64,000 nt of DNA from a virus: positions 1-64,000 of IMG/VR virus record IMGVR_UViG_3300010401_000007; one strand, 5' to 3'. Of the stretch, positions 49,591-57,118 are shown piece after piece. Numbering within the stretch: the stretch's first letter is position 1; each line of letters opens with the position of its first letter. Position numbers and translations under genes: made by a program. The notes beneath the pieces were generated by a model. That model was not told the origin of the DNA. It did no database searches and worked only from the letters and a program-made list of their open reading frames with translations.

Positions 49591-52299
49591 TTATACAGAG
49601 GCGAGAGTCCCATAGTCTACAGTCGGTGTATCATCGGGGAGTGACTTATTCTTCCTCTCCTCTCTCAATCGCTTAGCGTGTTCTTCATGGATATCGGCAG
49701 CATTTAGATGGTATACACGGGCGGTATCGTGTATAGACTTCACTTCAGGATCGTTAGATTCCTCAGATGAGAACTTGTGCCCCTCAGCGATATTACGGTG
49801 TCTCTGTGCGATTTGAGAGTGATTCGGCTTATCTCTCTTCAACTGATTCCTGATCGCACTACTGTCTAGCGTCCTCAGATACTCTCTCCCCCCGTTACTA
49901 TGTTTCGACTCCTTGGTACGGTCTAGGGCCAGATTGGATACGTGTCGGGGTTGCTCAGACCCGTGAAATAGACTCTCTCTTTCCCCCATCGACTTTGTTC
50001 CCCTCTTCTCATTCATCTTCTCCCCAATCGCCTTAGCTTCCTCATGATCCTTAGCCGAGATATGGAATGCTCGGATTACAGGGAACCCAGCTTCCTTGAA
50101 CTTGGCTAACCTCTTATGACCGTCCACTACATAGGACTGATGCTTGTCATCCTTCCATAGTGCGATAGGGGGCACCTTCATAGGATCGATTAACTTGAAC
50201 TCCTCACTCCGTCTCTCCTCTGATAGTCCGTCCTGACCATCGAACTCCTTATACTGTAACTTCTCAGGATCACACTGGATCGACCCCACCACACACCACT
50301 CGATCTTACCCCCGTGTCGGAATGTCCCGTCTGGATGACGATGGTACTCTCGGTCCTCATCATCGATCACGACACCGTAGGGACTGGAGGTGACCGGCCA
50401 AGGGGTGTCCTCAGTCGATTTGACCTTCCTCTTACTCTCCTGTAGGGCTCTCTTAGCGGCTTGAGACTTACTCAGTCGCTTCCCCTGATACCCTTCCTTG
50501 ACGAGTTGCTTGGTCCTCTTCCGTACCCACCCCTGAGACTTGGGGTAGTTAGAGACGAGAGTTCCACCAGTAGAGTCTGTGTAGGCGGATTGGGGCAGAG
50601 ACTTACCTATAATACGATCTGCCATCCTCTCGTCGCCCTCGTCACGTACTCGATCGGATGTTACATGTTCAGGGGTGTCCTCTCTGAGACCGTACTTCTT
50701 ATTATGATGAGCTACTAAATGGGCGTGAGCAGCTATCTCATTGAGTCTCTTACCTCTCTCGTGTCCTCTCTTGTCTTGAGGACTAATGCCCTCTCGTTCT
50801 AAGTGCTTACCGTGTTCTTCTGCCGCTAAGGAGTGATAATGATAGGCTTTTAGATGGTCTGCCTCATCCCCCTCGGTAACACCCCGTAACGCCTCTCTAT
50901 GTCCCTTCTGAGAAAGATTAGCTGGATGAGATAATGGATATCGTTTTGTACGATTGATGACAGTGGGGTCACTCCTACTAGACGCTATGTGTGCATCAAG
51001 ACTAGCACGGTAGGCGTCTATAGATTTACCTACCCGTCGAGTCGATCCCTGTTCTTGGTCGTTCTCCATATCCCCCATATCCTCAGACTCGTCAGTCCCC
51101 TCACCAATCGGTTGACCGTTCTCATCCAACTCCTGCTCCTTCTGTTGGTAGAGGTGGTCATCACCCCCCAACATATCCAGGAACCACTGTCCCAACTTAC
51201 GGACCTTCCCCATATCAGGGACTTCACCTCTCGTCCCATTGGGATTGAGAGTATGATGGAGTTCAGCCAGTGTGTGTGCTGCGGCTAATCTCGACACCGA
51301 CTGTTCAGGAGCAATATCCGTCACAGGAATGTGTACCAGTGCATCGGCGACTGCATGACGGGCATGAGTGTTACCGTGTTTCTCATCGATCAGTCCGTAT
51401 AGTTTCTCACTCTTATTACGGAACCGATCCATCAAGGATTTGGGGGCATGGACTGGGAGTCCTAGTACCTCGGTCAACTTCTCCTGTGCCATCTTGTTCA
51501 GATGGTGAGAGGAGTTGTATGGAGGGGGGCTAACTTCCGGTCGGGGGTTCTCTGAGAAAGAGGAGATCTCGTCACTATCCTCAGGGTTACCTTCAGTGTG
51601 TGACTCTCGGTCGTTACCGTTATCGTCCTTTTCTAACCTCCCATAGTCCCGACTCTTATCCCTCGACTTGACCCTTAGTAGATCGTCCCACTCTAGACGG
51701 GACTTGAACCCCGTCCCCAGACTCCTGATTCGATGTGCCGTCTCCTCATCCCCTTCATCATGGACCTTATCGGCGATGATTCCAGGGTCAGTGTCAGGAT
51801 GGAATCCATGAACCTGTGCATGGTGTGCGGCTAGATTATGGGCAGCAGCACGACCATGAATATACTGTGCATACTCATGTCTCTTGGCCAAGTCCCCTAC
51901 GGCGTTATTCGACCCTGGATCATGCTCATGGAAGGCAAGATCGTGGTATCTAGCAGCTTTTAGATATTCACCCGACTTAGCCGCGTCGAGTGCTTGTTGG
52001 GCTCTTCGTCGGGCTGGATGCTCATGGTGATATGTGGAGGCAGTCGTAGCATGATGTGCTGACCCCGAGAATCCTACTGGATCTAGTGCTTTGTACGTGA
52101 CGGTAGACGGTGTGTGTACTACCTCTCTCTCAGAGAACTGAGTCGGGACGACGGGTTGACCCCTCTGAAAGAGAGAGAGAAGAGTCACCAACTGAGTCGT
52201 CTCACTCTTACCCTTATCGATACCCCGCTCGTAGGACTCACGGGCGAGTCTCTTAGCTTCCTTGCGTGCTACTGAGATCGGGACGAGTGGTTCGGTCAT
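49591..52299 (-). CDS. His-rich morphogenesis-region protein with ParB-like domain, 902 aa
   Basis: Start at 52299, overlapping no gene. Helical, His-rich segments (YHHEHPARRRAQQALDAA; AAAHNLAAHHAQVHG) recur, with TIGR02996-like units IIADKVHDEGDE near 173 and VTSDRVRDEGDER near 553, matching those in the prohead protease. Residues about 695-765 (LIDPMKVPPIALWKDD, YVVDGHKRLAKFKEAG) form a ParB N-terminal-like domain. Four SDRs are read in linkers (FSEREV, LFQRGQ, SSFSENP, LSQKGH). Between portal and prohead protease, so it may enter the virion. Confidence 0.5.
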   Translation of the reverse strand: MTEPLVPISVARKEAKRLARESYERGIDKGKSETTQLVTLLSLFQRGQPVVPTQFSEREVVHTPSTVTYKALDPVGFSGSAHHATTASTYHHEHPARRRAQQALDAAKSGEYLKAARYHDLAFHEHDPGSNNAVGDLAKRHEYAQYIHGRAAAHNLAAHHAQVHGFHPDTDPGIIADKVHDEGDEETAHRIRSLGTGFKSRLEWDDLLRVKSRDKSRDYGRLEKDDNGNDRESHTEGNPEDSDEISSFSENPRPEVSPPPYNSSHHLNKMAQEKLTEVLGLPVHAPKSLMDRFRNKSEKLYGLIDEKHGNTHARHAVADALVHIPVTDIAPEQSVSRLAAAHTLAELHHTLNPNGTRGEVPDMGKVRKLGQWFLDMLGGDDHLYQQKEQELDENGQPIGEGTDESEDMGDMENDQEQGSTRRVGKSIDAYRASLDAHIASSRSDPTVINRTKRYPLSHPANLSQKGHREALRGVTEGDEADHLKAYHYHSLAAEEHGKHLEREGISPQDKRGHERGKRLNEIAAHAHLVAHHNKKYGLREDTPEHVTSDRVRDEGDERMADRIIGKSLPQSAYTDSTGGTLVSNYPKSQGWVRKRTKQLVKEGYQGKRLSKSQAAKRALQESKRKVKSTEDTPWPVTSSPYGVVIDDEDREYHRHPDGTFRHGGKIEWCVVGSIQCDPEKLQYKEFDGQDGLSEERRSEEFKLIDPMKVPPIALWKDDKHQSYVVDGHKRLAKFKEAGFPVIRAFHISAKDHEEAKAIGEKMNEKRGTKSMGERESLFHGSEQPRHVSNLALDRTKESKHSNGGREYLRTLDSSAIRNQLKRDKPNHSQIAQRHRNIAEGHKFSSEESNDPEVKSIHDTARVYHLNAADIHEEHAKRLREERKNKSLPDDTPTVDYGTLASV
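50915..50930 (+). repeat. SDR variant
   Basis: In the 902-residue gene (LSQKGH). Confidence 0.55.
51549..51565 (+). repeat. SDR copy
   Basis: In the 902-residue gene (SSFSEN). Confidence 0.8.
52122..52138 (-). repeat. SDR copy
   Basis: In the 902-residue gene (FSEREV). Confidence 0.7.
52162..52180 (+). repeat. SDR variant
   Basis: In the 902-residue gene (LFQRGQ), 24 nt from the previous copy. Confidence 0.55.
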
Positions 52300-52301
52300 G
52301 A

Positions 52302-52577
52302 TCAATCCACCTTCACGTCGGTCTTACTCTTCGTACCCTGTCCGACCTGTCGATACTCTCTGTGAGATAAGGAGAGTGCCTCATCCTGAGTGTAGAGGTG
52401 TTGTCCCCGTTCCCACAGTACACCCCCACTCTTTTCCCTCAGTACGATCCTGAACCCGAATCGTCTGATAAACTGATCTTCCTTACACGGTCCACTCTCA
52501 TTCATCACAGGATCAGGTAGGGTGAGGATACTAGCACCGTCGTTATTCACTCCACCCTTGAGCTTATAGTTCGACAT
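52302..52577 (-). CDS. hypothetical protein, 91 aa
   Basis: Contains ESGPCKEDQFIRRFGFRIV then EYRQVGQGTKS. Not recognised. Stop lies 3 nt before the His-rich gene start. Confidence 0.45.
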   Translation of the reverse strand: MSNYKLKGGVNNDGASILTLPDPVMNESGPCKEDQFIRRFGFRIVLREKSGGVLWERGQHLYTQDEALSLSHREYRQVGQGTKSKTDVKVD

Positions 52578-52580
52578 AGA

Positions 52581-52862
52581 TTACCTCACCAGTTCGTATT
52601 GTTGGTGAAATACATCCTCTTCTCTGACCCGAACTGTGCCATCGGATTCTCTTATTATCCAGTCACCTACTCTAGCTAGTAATTTATGTTCCGAATTAGG
52701 GAGAGGGATTTGTATATCACAAGAGAACTTACCTTTCTCCATTTTGCTGATATATTCCCAGTCGACACTATAAGACTCACCTAGAAACGTATTAGCAGTA
52801 TCGGGATGACCGTCCCATCGAACTGCGTGTATCAGATCGGACTTCTTACAAAAGGTATGCAA
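52581..52862 (-). CDS. conserved phage protein (AVxWDG...GDWIIR type), 93 aa
   Basis: HAVRWDGHPD near 13, then VGDWIIRESDGTVRVREEDV and HQQYE near the end: the pattern of a widespread small phage family of unknown function. Stop precedes the portal-distal gene by 3 nt. Confidence 0.6.
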   Translation of the reverse strand: MHTFCKKSDLIHAVRWDGHPDTANTFLGESYSVDWEYISKMEKGKFSCDIQIPLPNSEHKLLARVGDWIIRESDGTVRVREEDVFHQQYELVR

Positions 52863-52863
52863 T

Positions 52864-54600
52864 TTACCCTCCTGTGACGGATAGGACTGATCGACGTAGT
52901 AACTTCCTCACCGACCTAGGGTCAGATACCACTCTCTGAGAGAGAGGAGGTACGGGACTGACACCACCTGTAGGAATTTCCCCCGTTTTCCCAATAGGGT
53001 CGGGTAGGGACTTACTCTCTTTCCCGCCCCCCTTACTCGGTCTAGGTGGTAGTGTCCCCTTTCCACCCTTATTCTCAGGTCGGGGGGGTTCCTCAGACCC
53101 ACCGTCAGTTACCGCAGCGACACCCCCCTCATCTACTTCTCCAGTACCCTCAGCGAGTTCTAGTCTCTCCTGTTGAGACACCATATCTACTCCTGCGGCT
53201 TGCTCTTGCAGCTTGGTAAAGATCGAGGGGAGTACGTCACCACCGTCTACCGGCTTGAGTCCCCGTCGTACCCTGATCTCATTCACCATCATCGTACCGT
53301 CTACGGCCCCAGCTTGGTTCTGTTGCTCCACAATCGTAGGGTCATCTAACTTCGGCATCACGATCGAGCATCGAATACCCTTTCGAGATAGACCCCAGTC
53401 CTTCACAGGACCGTCAGTCAGGGTGTTCGCGACCATCCCCAAGAAGGGTTCATAGGTCGAGATACGAGACCGTTGGATCTCGGCCCAGTCCTCTGCATAC
53501 GATCCCGTTGTCTTGAGTCCTACCGTCGAGAGGTTAATCCCGAACACCCCCGCGAGGGTCTGTCCGGCTACCCGTTCCCACTCGGTAGAGAACCCCATGA
53601 CATCAGCGGAGGGCTTAGTAGGATTCACCACGGCGGCAGGACGGGTAGGATCTCCCCCACCGAAGAACATCGCCTTACCGTGGTTATCAGGTCCGGAGTG
53701 TACGGCTTCATACTCGGCACGGGCCGCGTCCATCACCTCTTTGGTTGCACCCGGCATATCAATCACCACAGACGGATTAACCCCGTTCTGCATGACACTC
53801 CAGCAACTACGGTCGATCATCTCCAGTAGATCGATACTCACCTGATTAGCTTGAGTCGGTGAGACTGGGGACCAGTTATAGAGGGGGTGGGGATTCTGGA
53901 TGATGTAGAAGTTACGAGCATCGATCGTAACCCCAAGCATCCCACTGATCGCAGTAGGAATTACGCCTATTAGTCCTGCTGGATAAAAAGGTTGGATACG
54001 GTAACCACCCAGGGGATAGATATTACTGCTGAGTCCGGGGACGGGGACCACGAGAGCCGTAGGGACCACGAATAACTTACCTGGGGCTCCAGCCTTGTTA
54101 TGCGGACCCCAGATCATTACCCGACCTGTCAGATAATACTGAATGATGATCTTGGCTAGGAATGTGGGCCAAGTATCGACCTTATTAGGGTGTCGTAGAA
54201 TAGATACCAGAGGGTGATTCTCAAAGGGGGCGTACTCCACATCCTGTTGTGACCCCCCTGGATTAGCACGACCCTCGATACCTCCTACCCTCTTCTCCAG
54301 TCCGATCTTTGATGCCGACATACTACTGATCAGGGTCCGACACCCCATGTAAATAATCGACTGGTAGTGTTGGACTTGATTGAACGGTGAATTGAGAGGA
54401 TAGGACGGTAGGTTATTGTTGAACGTCGCCTCTAGGTACTTTGCATAGTAGGCGTTAGCTGGATCTCTCTGTATCTGCTTCGCCTCCCATTCTCTCCGTC
54501 TCGGTAGGAATGCACTGGTCGGGATATCGAGTTGACCAGTAGACGGAGCTAGACTCGGGCCCTGAGTCCAGTTCGGTTGGTAGTATGACGAGGGAATCAT
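52864..54600 (-). CDS. portal protein, HK97 type
   Basis: 578 residues. VQHYQSIIYMGCRTLISSMS (77-96) is the characteristic helix of HK97-family portals; HPLVSILRHPN (near 132), FLAKIIIQYYLTGRVMIW and the later GVFGINLSTVG (near 375) support it. The C-terminal 100 residues are disordered and Pro/Gly-rich, with an SDR read as PLSQRVV. A 10-bp hairpin lies 8 nt upstream of the start. Confidence 0.8.
   Translation of the reverse strand: MIPSSYYQPNWTQGPSLAPSTGQLDIPTSAFLPRRREWEAKQIQRDPANAYYAKYLEATFNNNLPSYPLNSPFNQVQHYQSIIYMGCRTLISSMSASKIGLEKRVGGIEGRANPGGSQQDVEYAPFENHPLVSILRHPNKVDTWPTFLAKIIIQYYLTGRVMIWGPHNKAGAPGKLFVVPTALVVPVPGLSSNIYPLGGYRIQPFYPAGLIGVIPTAISGMLGVTIDARNFYIIQNPHPLYNWSPVSPTQANQVSIDLLEMIDRSCWSVMQNGVNPSVVIDMPGATKEVMDAARAEYEAVHSGPDNHGKAMFFGGGDPTRPAAVVNPTKPSADVMGFSTEWERVAGQTLAGVFGINLSTVGLKTTGSYAEDWAEIQRSRISTYEPFLGMVANTLTDGPVKDWGLSRKGIRCSIVMPKLDDPTIVEQQNQAGAVDGTMMVNEIRVRRGLKPVDGGDVLPSIFTKLQEQAAGVDMVSQQERLELAEGTGEVDEGGVAAVTDGGSEEPPRPENKGGKGTLPPRPSKGGGKESKSLPDPIGKTGEIPTGGVSPVPPLSQRVVSDPRSVRKLLRRSVLSVTGG
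52932..52950 (+). repeat. SDR copy
   Basis: In the portal C-terminal tail (PLSQRV). Confidence 0.75.
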
Positions 54601-54607
54601 AGACCGT

Positions 54608-54643
54608 CCCCAGTAGTATCTAGAGGAGATAGAACTACTGGGG
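54608..54643 (-). promoter_or_regulatory. 10-bp hairpin at the portal start
   Basis: CCCCAGTAGT (54608-54617) and ACTACTGGGG (54634-54643) are perfect complements with a 16-nt loop. On the minus strand its GGGG flows into the ribosome-binding region of the portal gene. Confidence 0.5.
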
Positions 54644-54672
54644 AGGATACCGTCTTAGAATTGTGAAGGGGA

Positions 54673-55044
54673 CTAGAGTAGAGAAGTGGGATGGGGCGTG
54701 ACTCGAAGTGTTAGTGCTGCACAATCCTCTGCTTCTCTTCTAGTAGAGTAAATTACTCCTCTTATCCGAGTATCCCCTCTGTCCCGATACGTCTTATACC
54801 AATCTATATGTAGTCCGCTATGATCGAATCGTCCTTCCATATCTTTATTATGGCACTCGGCAGAGTCGAAGTACCACCCGTCATATGTCCTCCAAGGCCA
54901 TCTATCTAATCGAGCCAATTCCTCATATCCCTTTGCCCTCGGATCTCCAATATCCCATAGGTGTTCAGCCAACATCATACGGGTAGTCTGGTCTGTCGGG
55001 TCTTTATCTAATATTGACTGTAAGGCGGACTCTATATCTGTCAT
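54673..55044 (-). CDS. TIGR02996-like repeat-companion domain protein, 123 aa
   Basis: Residues 4-40 (ALQSILDKDPTDQTTRMMLA, then EHLWDIGDPRAKGYEELARL) follow the TIGR02996 pattern known from Gemmata and related planctomycetes. The remainder (GWYFDSAECHNKDM) is unrecognised. Suggests gene flow with the host lineage. Confidence 0.6.
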   Translation of the reverse strand: MTDIESALQSILDKDPTDQTTRMMLAEHLWDIGDPRAKGYEELARLDRWPWRTYDGWYFDSAECHNKDMEGRFDHSGLHIDWYKTYRDRGDTRIRGVIYSTRREAEDCAALTLRVTPHPTSLL

Positions 55045-55054
55045 AACACTACCT

Positions 55055-55150
55055 CTATATCTCCAACAGACAGTAAATGATCGGTACGGCTAAGGCAACC
55101 AGTACGACCATGAAGGTGATCATGTCGTCTAGTTTATCTTCTTCAGACAT
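55055..55150 (-). CDS. small membrane protein, 31 aa
   Basis: 31 codons with GGGAG five bases upstream: a short acidic start (MSEEDKLDDM) and one transmembrane stretch (ITFMVVLVALAVPIIYCLL). Fills the gap between two genes. Confidence 0.5.
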   Translation of the reverse strand: MSEEDKLDDMITFMVVLVALAVPIIYCLLEI

Positions 55151-55159
55151 CTTTACTCC

Positions 55160-55318
55160 CTATCTTGATGTCCCATTCGACCGTGTCATAGGTCTCATTA
55201 GCTTCCTCATCCCAAGTCCTACCCAACTGTACGTGTTCTTGCAATAGGGGCACTCTCCACCGACCCATTCCTCTACTTGTAGATCGAGGTTACAGAAGGG
55301 GCAGTAGATGGTTGTCAT
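55160..55318 (-). CDS. zinc-ribbon protein, 52 aa
   Basis: Start at 55318 (MTTIYCPFC) with GAGGT eight bases upstream. CPFC and CPYC form a zinc ribbon. Function unknown. Confidence 0.55.
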   Translation of the reverse strand: MTTIYCPFCNLDLQVEEWVGGECPYCKNTYSWVGLGMRKLMRPMTRSNGTSR

Positions 55319-55390
55319 CTCAGGAACCTCACTGATATATTCCATCCTTGATTATACACTACCTAGTAGTGTAGGATATCGATGGAACCG

Positions 55391-55440
55391 AATATATATT
55401 ATATATTATATATACTAATTAGAAAAAGACCCCCCCCCCC
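55391..55440. promoter_or_regulatory. TA-rich tract and C11 run
   Basis: About 30 bases of alternating T and A (55391-55420) are followed by AATTAGAAAAAGA and eleven C. On the minus strand it gives two overlapping TATAAT-like hexamers about 70 nt upstream of the zinc-ribbon gene. Possible promoter or melting site; the only such tract in the window. Confidence 0.35.
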
Positions 55441-55466
55441 TAGGAATTAGGAAGGAGGGGTATAGG

Positions 55467-55772
55467 TTATTTGCCCACTACTTCCTTTGCTCCCATAGGT
55501 TCAGCCTTGTTAGTGAAAGTGACAGGTGCGATCGTGTAGACCTTGGGATCACCCCAACTATTCTTGACCGTGAATGGTTCTCCTGACTCTACCTGCACAT
55601 GAGGAACCTTGGTAGGGCTATTCTCTTCTGTGATATCCGGTTGCTCTGTCCTTTTGATCTCGATTACCGGACCGGGGCGGAAGATCACTGAGGCGATACC
55701 TACACACGCGATAGCAATGATAGCTACGATACCTACCTTGTAGATACCGTTATCTTCGTTCTGGTTGTTCAC
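55467..55772 (-). CDS. membrane protein, 101 aa
   Basis: N-terminal transmembrane helix (VGIVAIIAIACVGIASVIF, 13-31), then a Pro-rich and a beta-rich extracytoplasmic part. Overlaps the upstream gene by 4 nt. Unknown role. Confidence 0.5.
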   Translation of the reverse strand: MNNQNEDNGIYKVGIVAIIAIACVGIASVIFRPGPVIEIKRTEQPDITEENSPTKVPHVQVESGEPFTVKNSWGDPKVYTIAPVTFTNKAEPMGAKEVVGK

Positions 55773-56287
55773 TGTTGCTCCTTAACCTTGAGTAGTTCAT
55801 CAATCTTCACCTTGGGATCGGGTAGTGCCTCAAACTCGATCCCATCATAATACTGCACCGCTAACTTGTGGTCCGTCACATAGTCTCGCCAGTTCACGTT
55901 ATAGAACTGGAGGATAGTGTGAGTCTTATCAACTGTACTCTGACCCTTGGACATCAGTAGTCCACCAGCACACTCCCCTGTCTTACAGAGGAGTCGGTGA
56001 CCGTACTTCTTCATGAGGGCATCGAACACATCAGTCGGCATACTCATCAGCTTGAACCCGCCCATAAATTCCCCCTTATAGTTACAACACAGATGTTCTA
56101 ATACGTATTCAAGATGATCGGTTGGTATCTTGCACTGATAGACTATCTGTTCACCTATCTTAAGGGCGATACTGGTACTAGGGGGTAATGACGGATAGGG
56201 GAGGTCAGTCCCGAACTCGATACCCTCAAAGCTATGATCCTCTATCTTGTCCACTATCTTGACCGGTCTGCCTCTGAATGTGCCCAT
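55769..56287 (-). CDS. hypothetical protein, 172 aa
   Basis: Alpha/beta protein with TDHLEYVLEHLCCNYKGEFM and HRLLCKTGECAGGLL. Not recognised. One-base overlap with the upstream gene. Confidence 0.5.
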   Translation of the reverse strand: MGTFRGRPVKIVDKIEDHSFEGIEFGTDLPYPSLPPSTSIALKIGEQIVYQCKIPTDHLEYVLEHLCCNYKGEFMGGFKLMSMPTDVFDALMKKYGHRLLCKTGECAGGLLMSKGQSTVDKTHTILQFYNVNWRDYVTDHKLAVQYYDGIEFEALPDPKVKIDELLKVKEQQ

Positions 56288-56493
56288 TATCTACCCTCCC
56301 CTATCCGTGTGATCAATCTGACTGTGTTCACCAGGATCTCATGACACCGACTGTTCTCCCGATAGACCGCCTTCTGTAGACCCAACTTGATCTCTTGGAA
56401 CATCCTTACATACATACTCTTCTCAGGTTGTAGACTGGGGGCGATCTTGCTGATGATCTCCTTTGTCAACTCCTCGATCTGTGCTTCGGTCAT
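56287..56493 (-). CDS. hypothetical helical protein, 68 aa
   Basis: Start at 56493 (MTEAQIEELTKE); an SDR just upstream supplies GAGAAAGGA. Fully helical. The in-frame extension through the SDR to 56553 is rejected. Confidence 0.5.
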   Translation of the reverse strand: MTEAQIEELTKEIISKIAPSLQPEKSMYVRMFQEIKLGLQKAVYRENSRCHEILVNTVRLITRIGEGR

Positions 56494-56617
56494 CGGATTC
56501 CTTTCTCTGAGAAAGAGTACAGTAGGGACAGGGTATCCCTCGGAGGCGACCATTGATCCTCCGGACTACCAATGTGCCATACCCTCTACACCATCTACAG
56601 GGGGACGTTGTTCCCAT
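56423..56617 (-). CDS. small zinc-ribbon protein, 64 aa, overlapping
   Basis: CRWCRGYG and PCPYC spaced 16 residues apart form a DnaJ-like zinc ribbon (CxxCxGxG). AAGGA lies 8 nt before the ATG, and the start overlaps the co-chaperonin stop by 23 nt. Its C-terminal half overlaps the next gene by 71 nt in another frame and includes an SDR (LSQRKES). Overlap makes it less certain. Confidence 0.4.
   Translation of the reverse strand: MGTTSPCRWCRGYGTLVVRRINGRLRGIPCPYCTLSQRKESDDRSTDRGVDKGDHQQDRPQSTT
56501..56518 (+). repeat. SDR copy
   Basis: Perfect 15-bp dyad upstream of the start at 56493. Confidence 0.85.
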
Positions 56618-57029
56618 CTACCAAGTCCTTACGACGACGGGAGATAATATTGGCTGCTGGAATGTGATAGTAGCTCTGGGTACTGTCCCCGTCCTCTACA
56701 TCCCTCCCAGCGTTAGAGATGAAGTTGACGATATCCCCGAGTTCCAGTTGAGTGATAGAGATGAAGTGCCCGTGGTCATCCCAGTGACCAGGACCGATCC
56801 CGATTACCTTCCCAGTGTCCATAGGCACTTGCTGATTCTGGGGACGATGTAACATCCCCACCTTCTCCGGCTTATCGAACCTCTTGATGATGACCATGTT
56901 GAGCCGTGGTTCGAAGGGGCAGTCAGGGGTCATCTTAGCTGTAGGTGCATAAGGTCCGTCCGCATTAATCTCATGGACGTTCTTATTCACCACGTCCCCC
57001 TTGTTCTGGTTCGTCTGCTTGATGTTCAC
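56595..57029 (-). CDS. GroES-like co-chaperonin (Cpn10)
   Basis: 144 residues. RLNMVIIKRFDKPEKVGMLH (43-62), then DTGKVIGIGPG (70-80), LELGDIVNF and YYHIPAANIISR match the Cpn10 barrel order, with the mobile-loop region in between. N-terminal 40 residues are extra and disordered. GTG start with AAGGA upstream next to an SDR. Phage Cpn10 proteins (T4 gp31 type) redirect host GroEL to fold capsid protein; that role is inferred. Confidence 0.65.
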   Translation of the reverse strand: MNIKQTNQNKGDVVNKNVHEINADGPYAPTAKMTPDCPFEPRLNMVIIKRFDKPEKVGMLHRPQNQQVPMDTGKVIGIGPGHWDDHGHFISITQLELGDIVNFISNAGRDVEDGDSTQSYYHIPAANIISRRRKDLVDGNNVPL

Positions 57030-57041
57030 GTTCCTTACTCC

Positions 57042-57057
57042 TTCTCTGAGAGAAAGT
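57042..57057 (+). repeat. SDR copy
   Basis: Upstream of the co-chaperonin start. Confidence 0.8.
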
Positions 57058-57118
57058 AGATACCTCTACCTCTTAGTTAGTAGAGCGGTAGGTATTATAC
57101 CGAGTTCGACTTAGCTAA

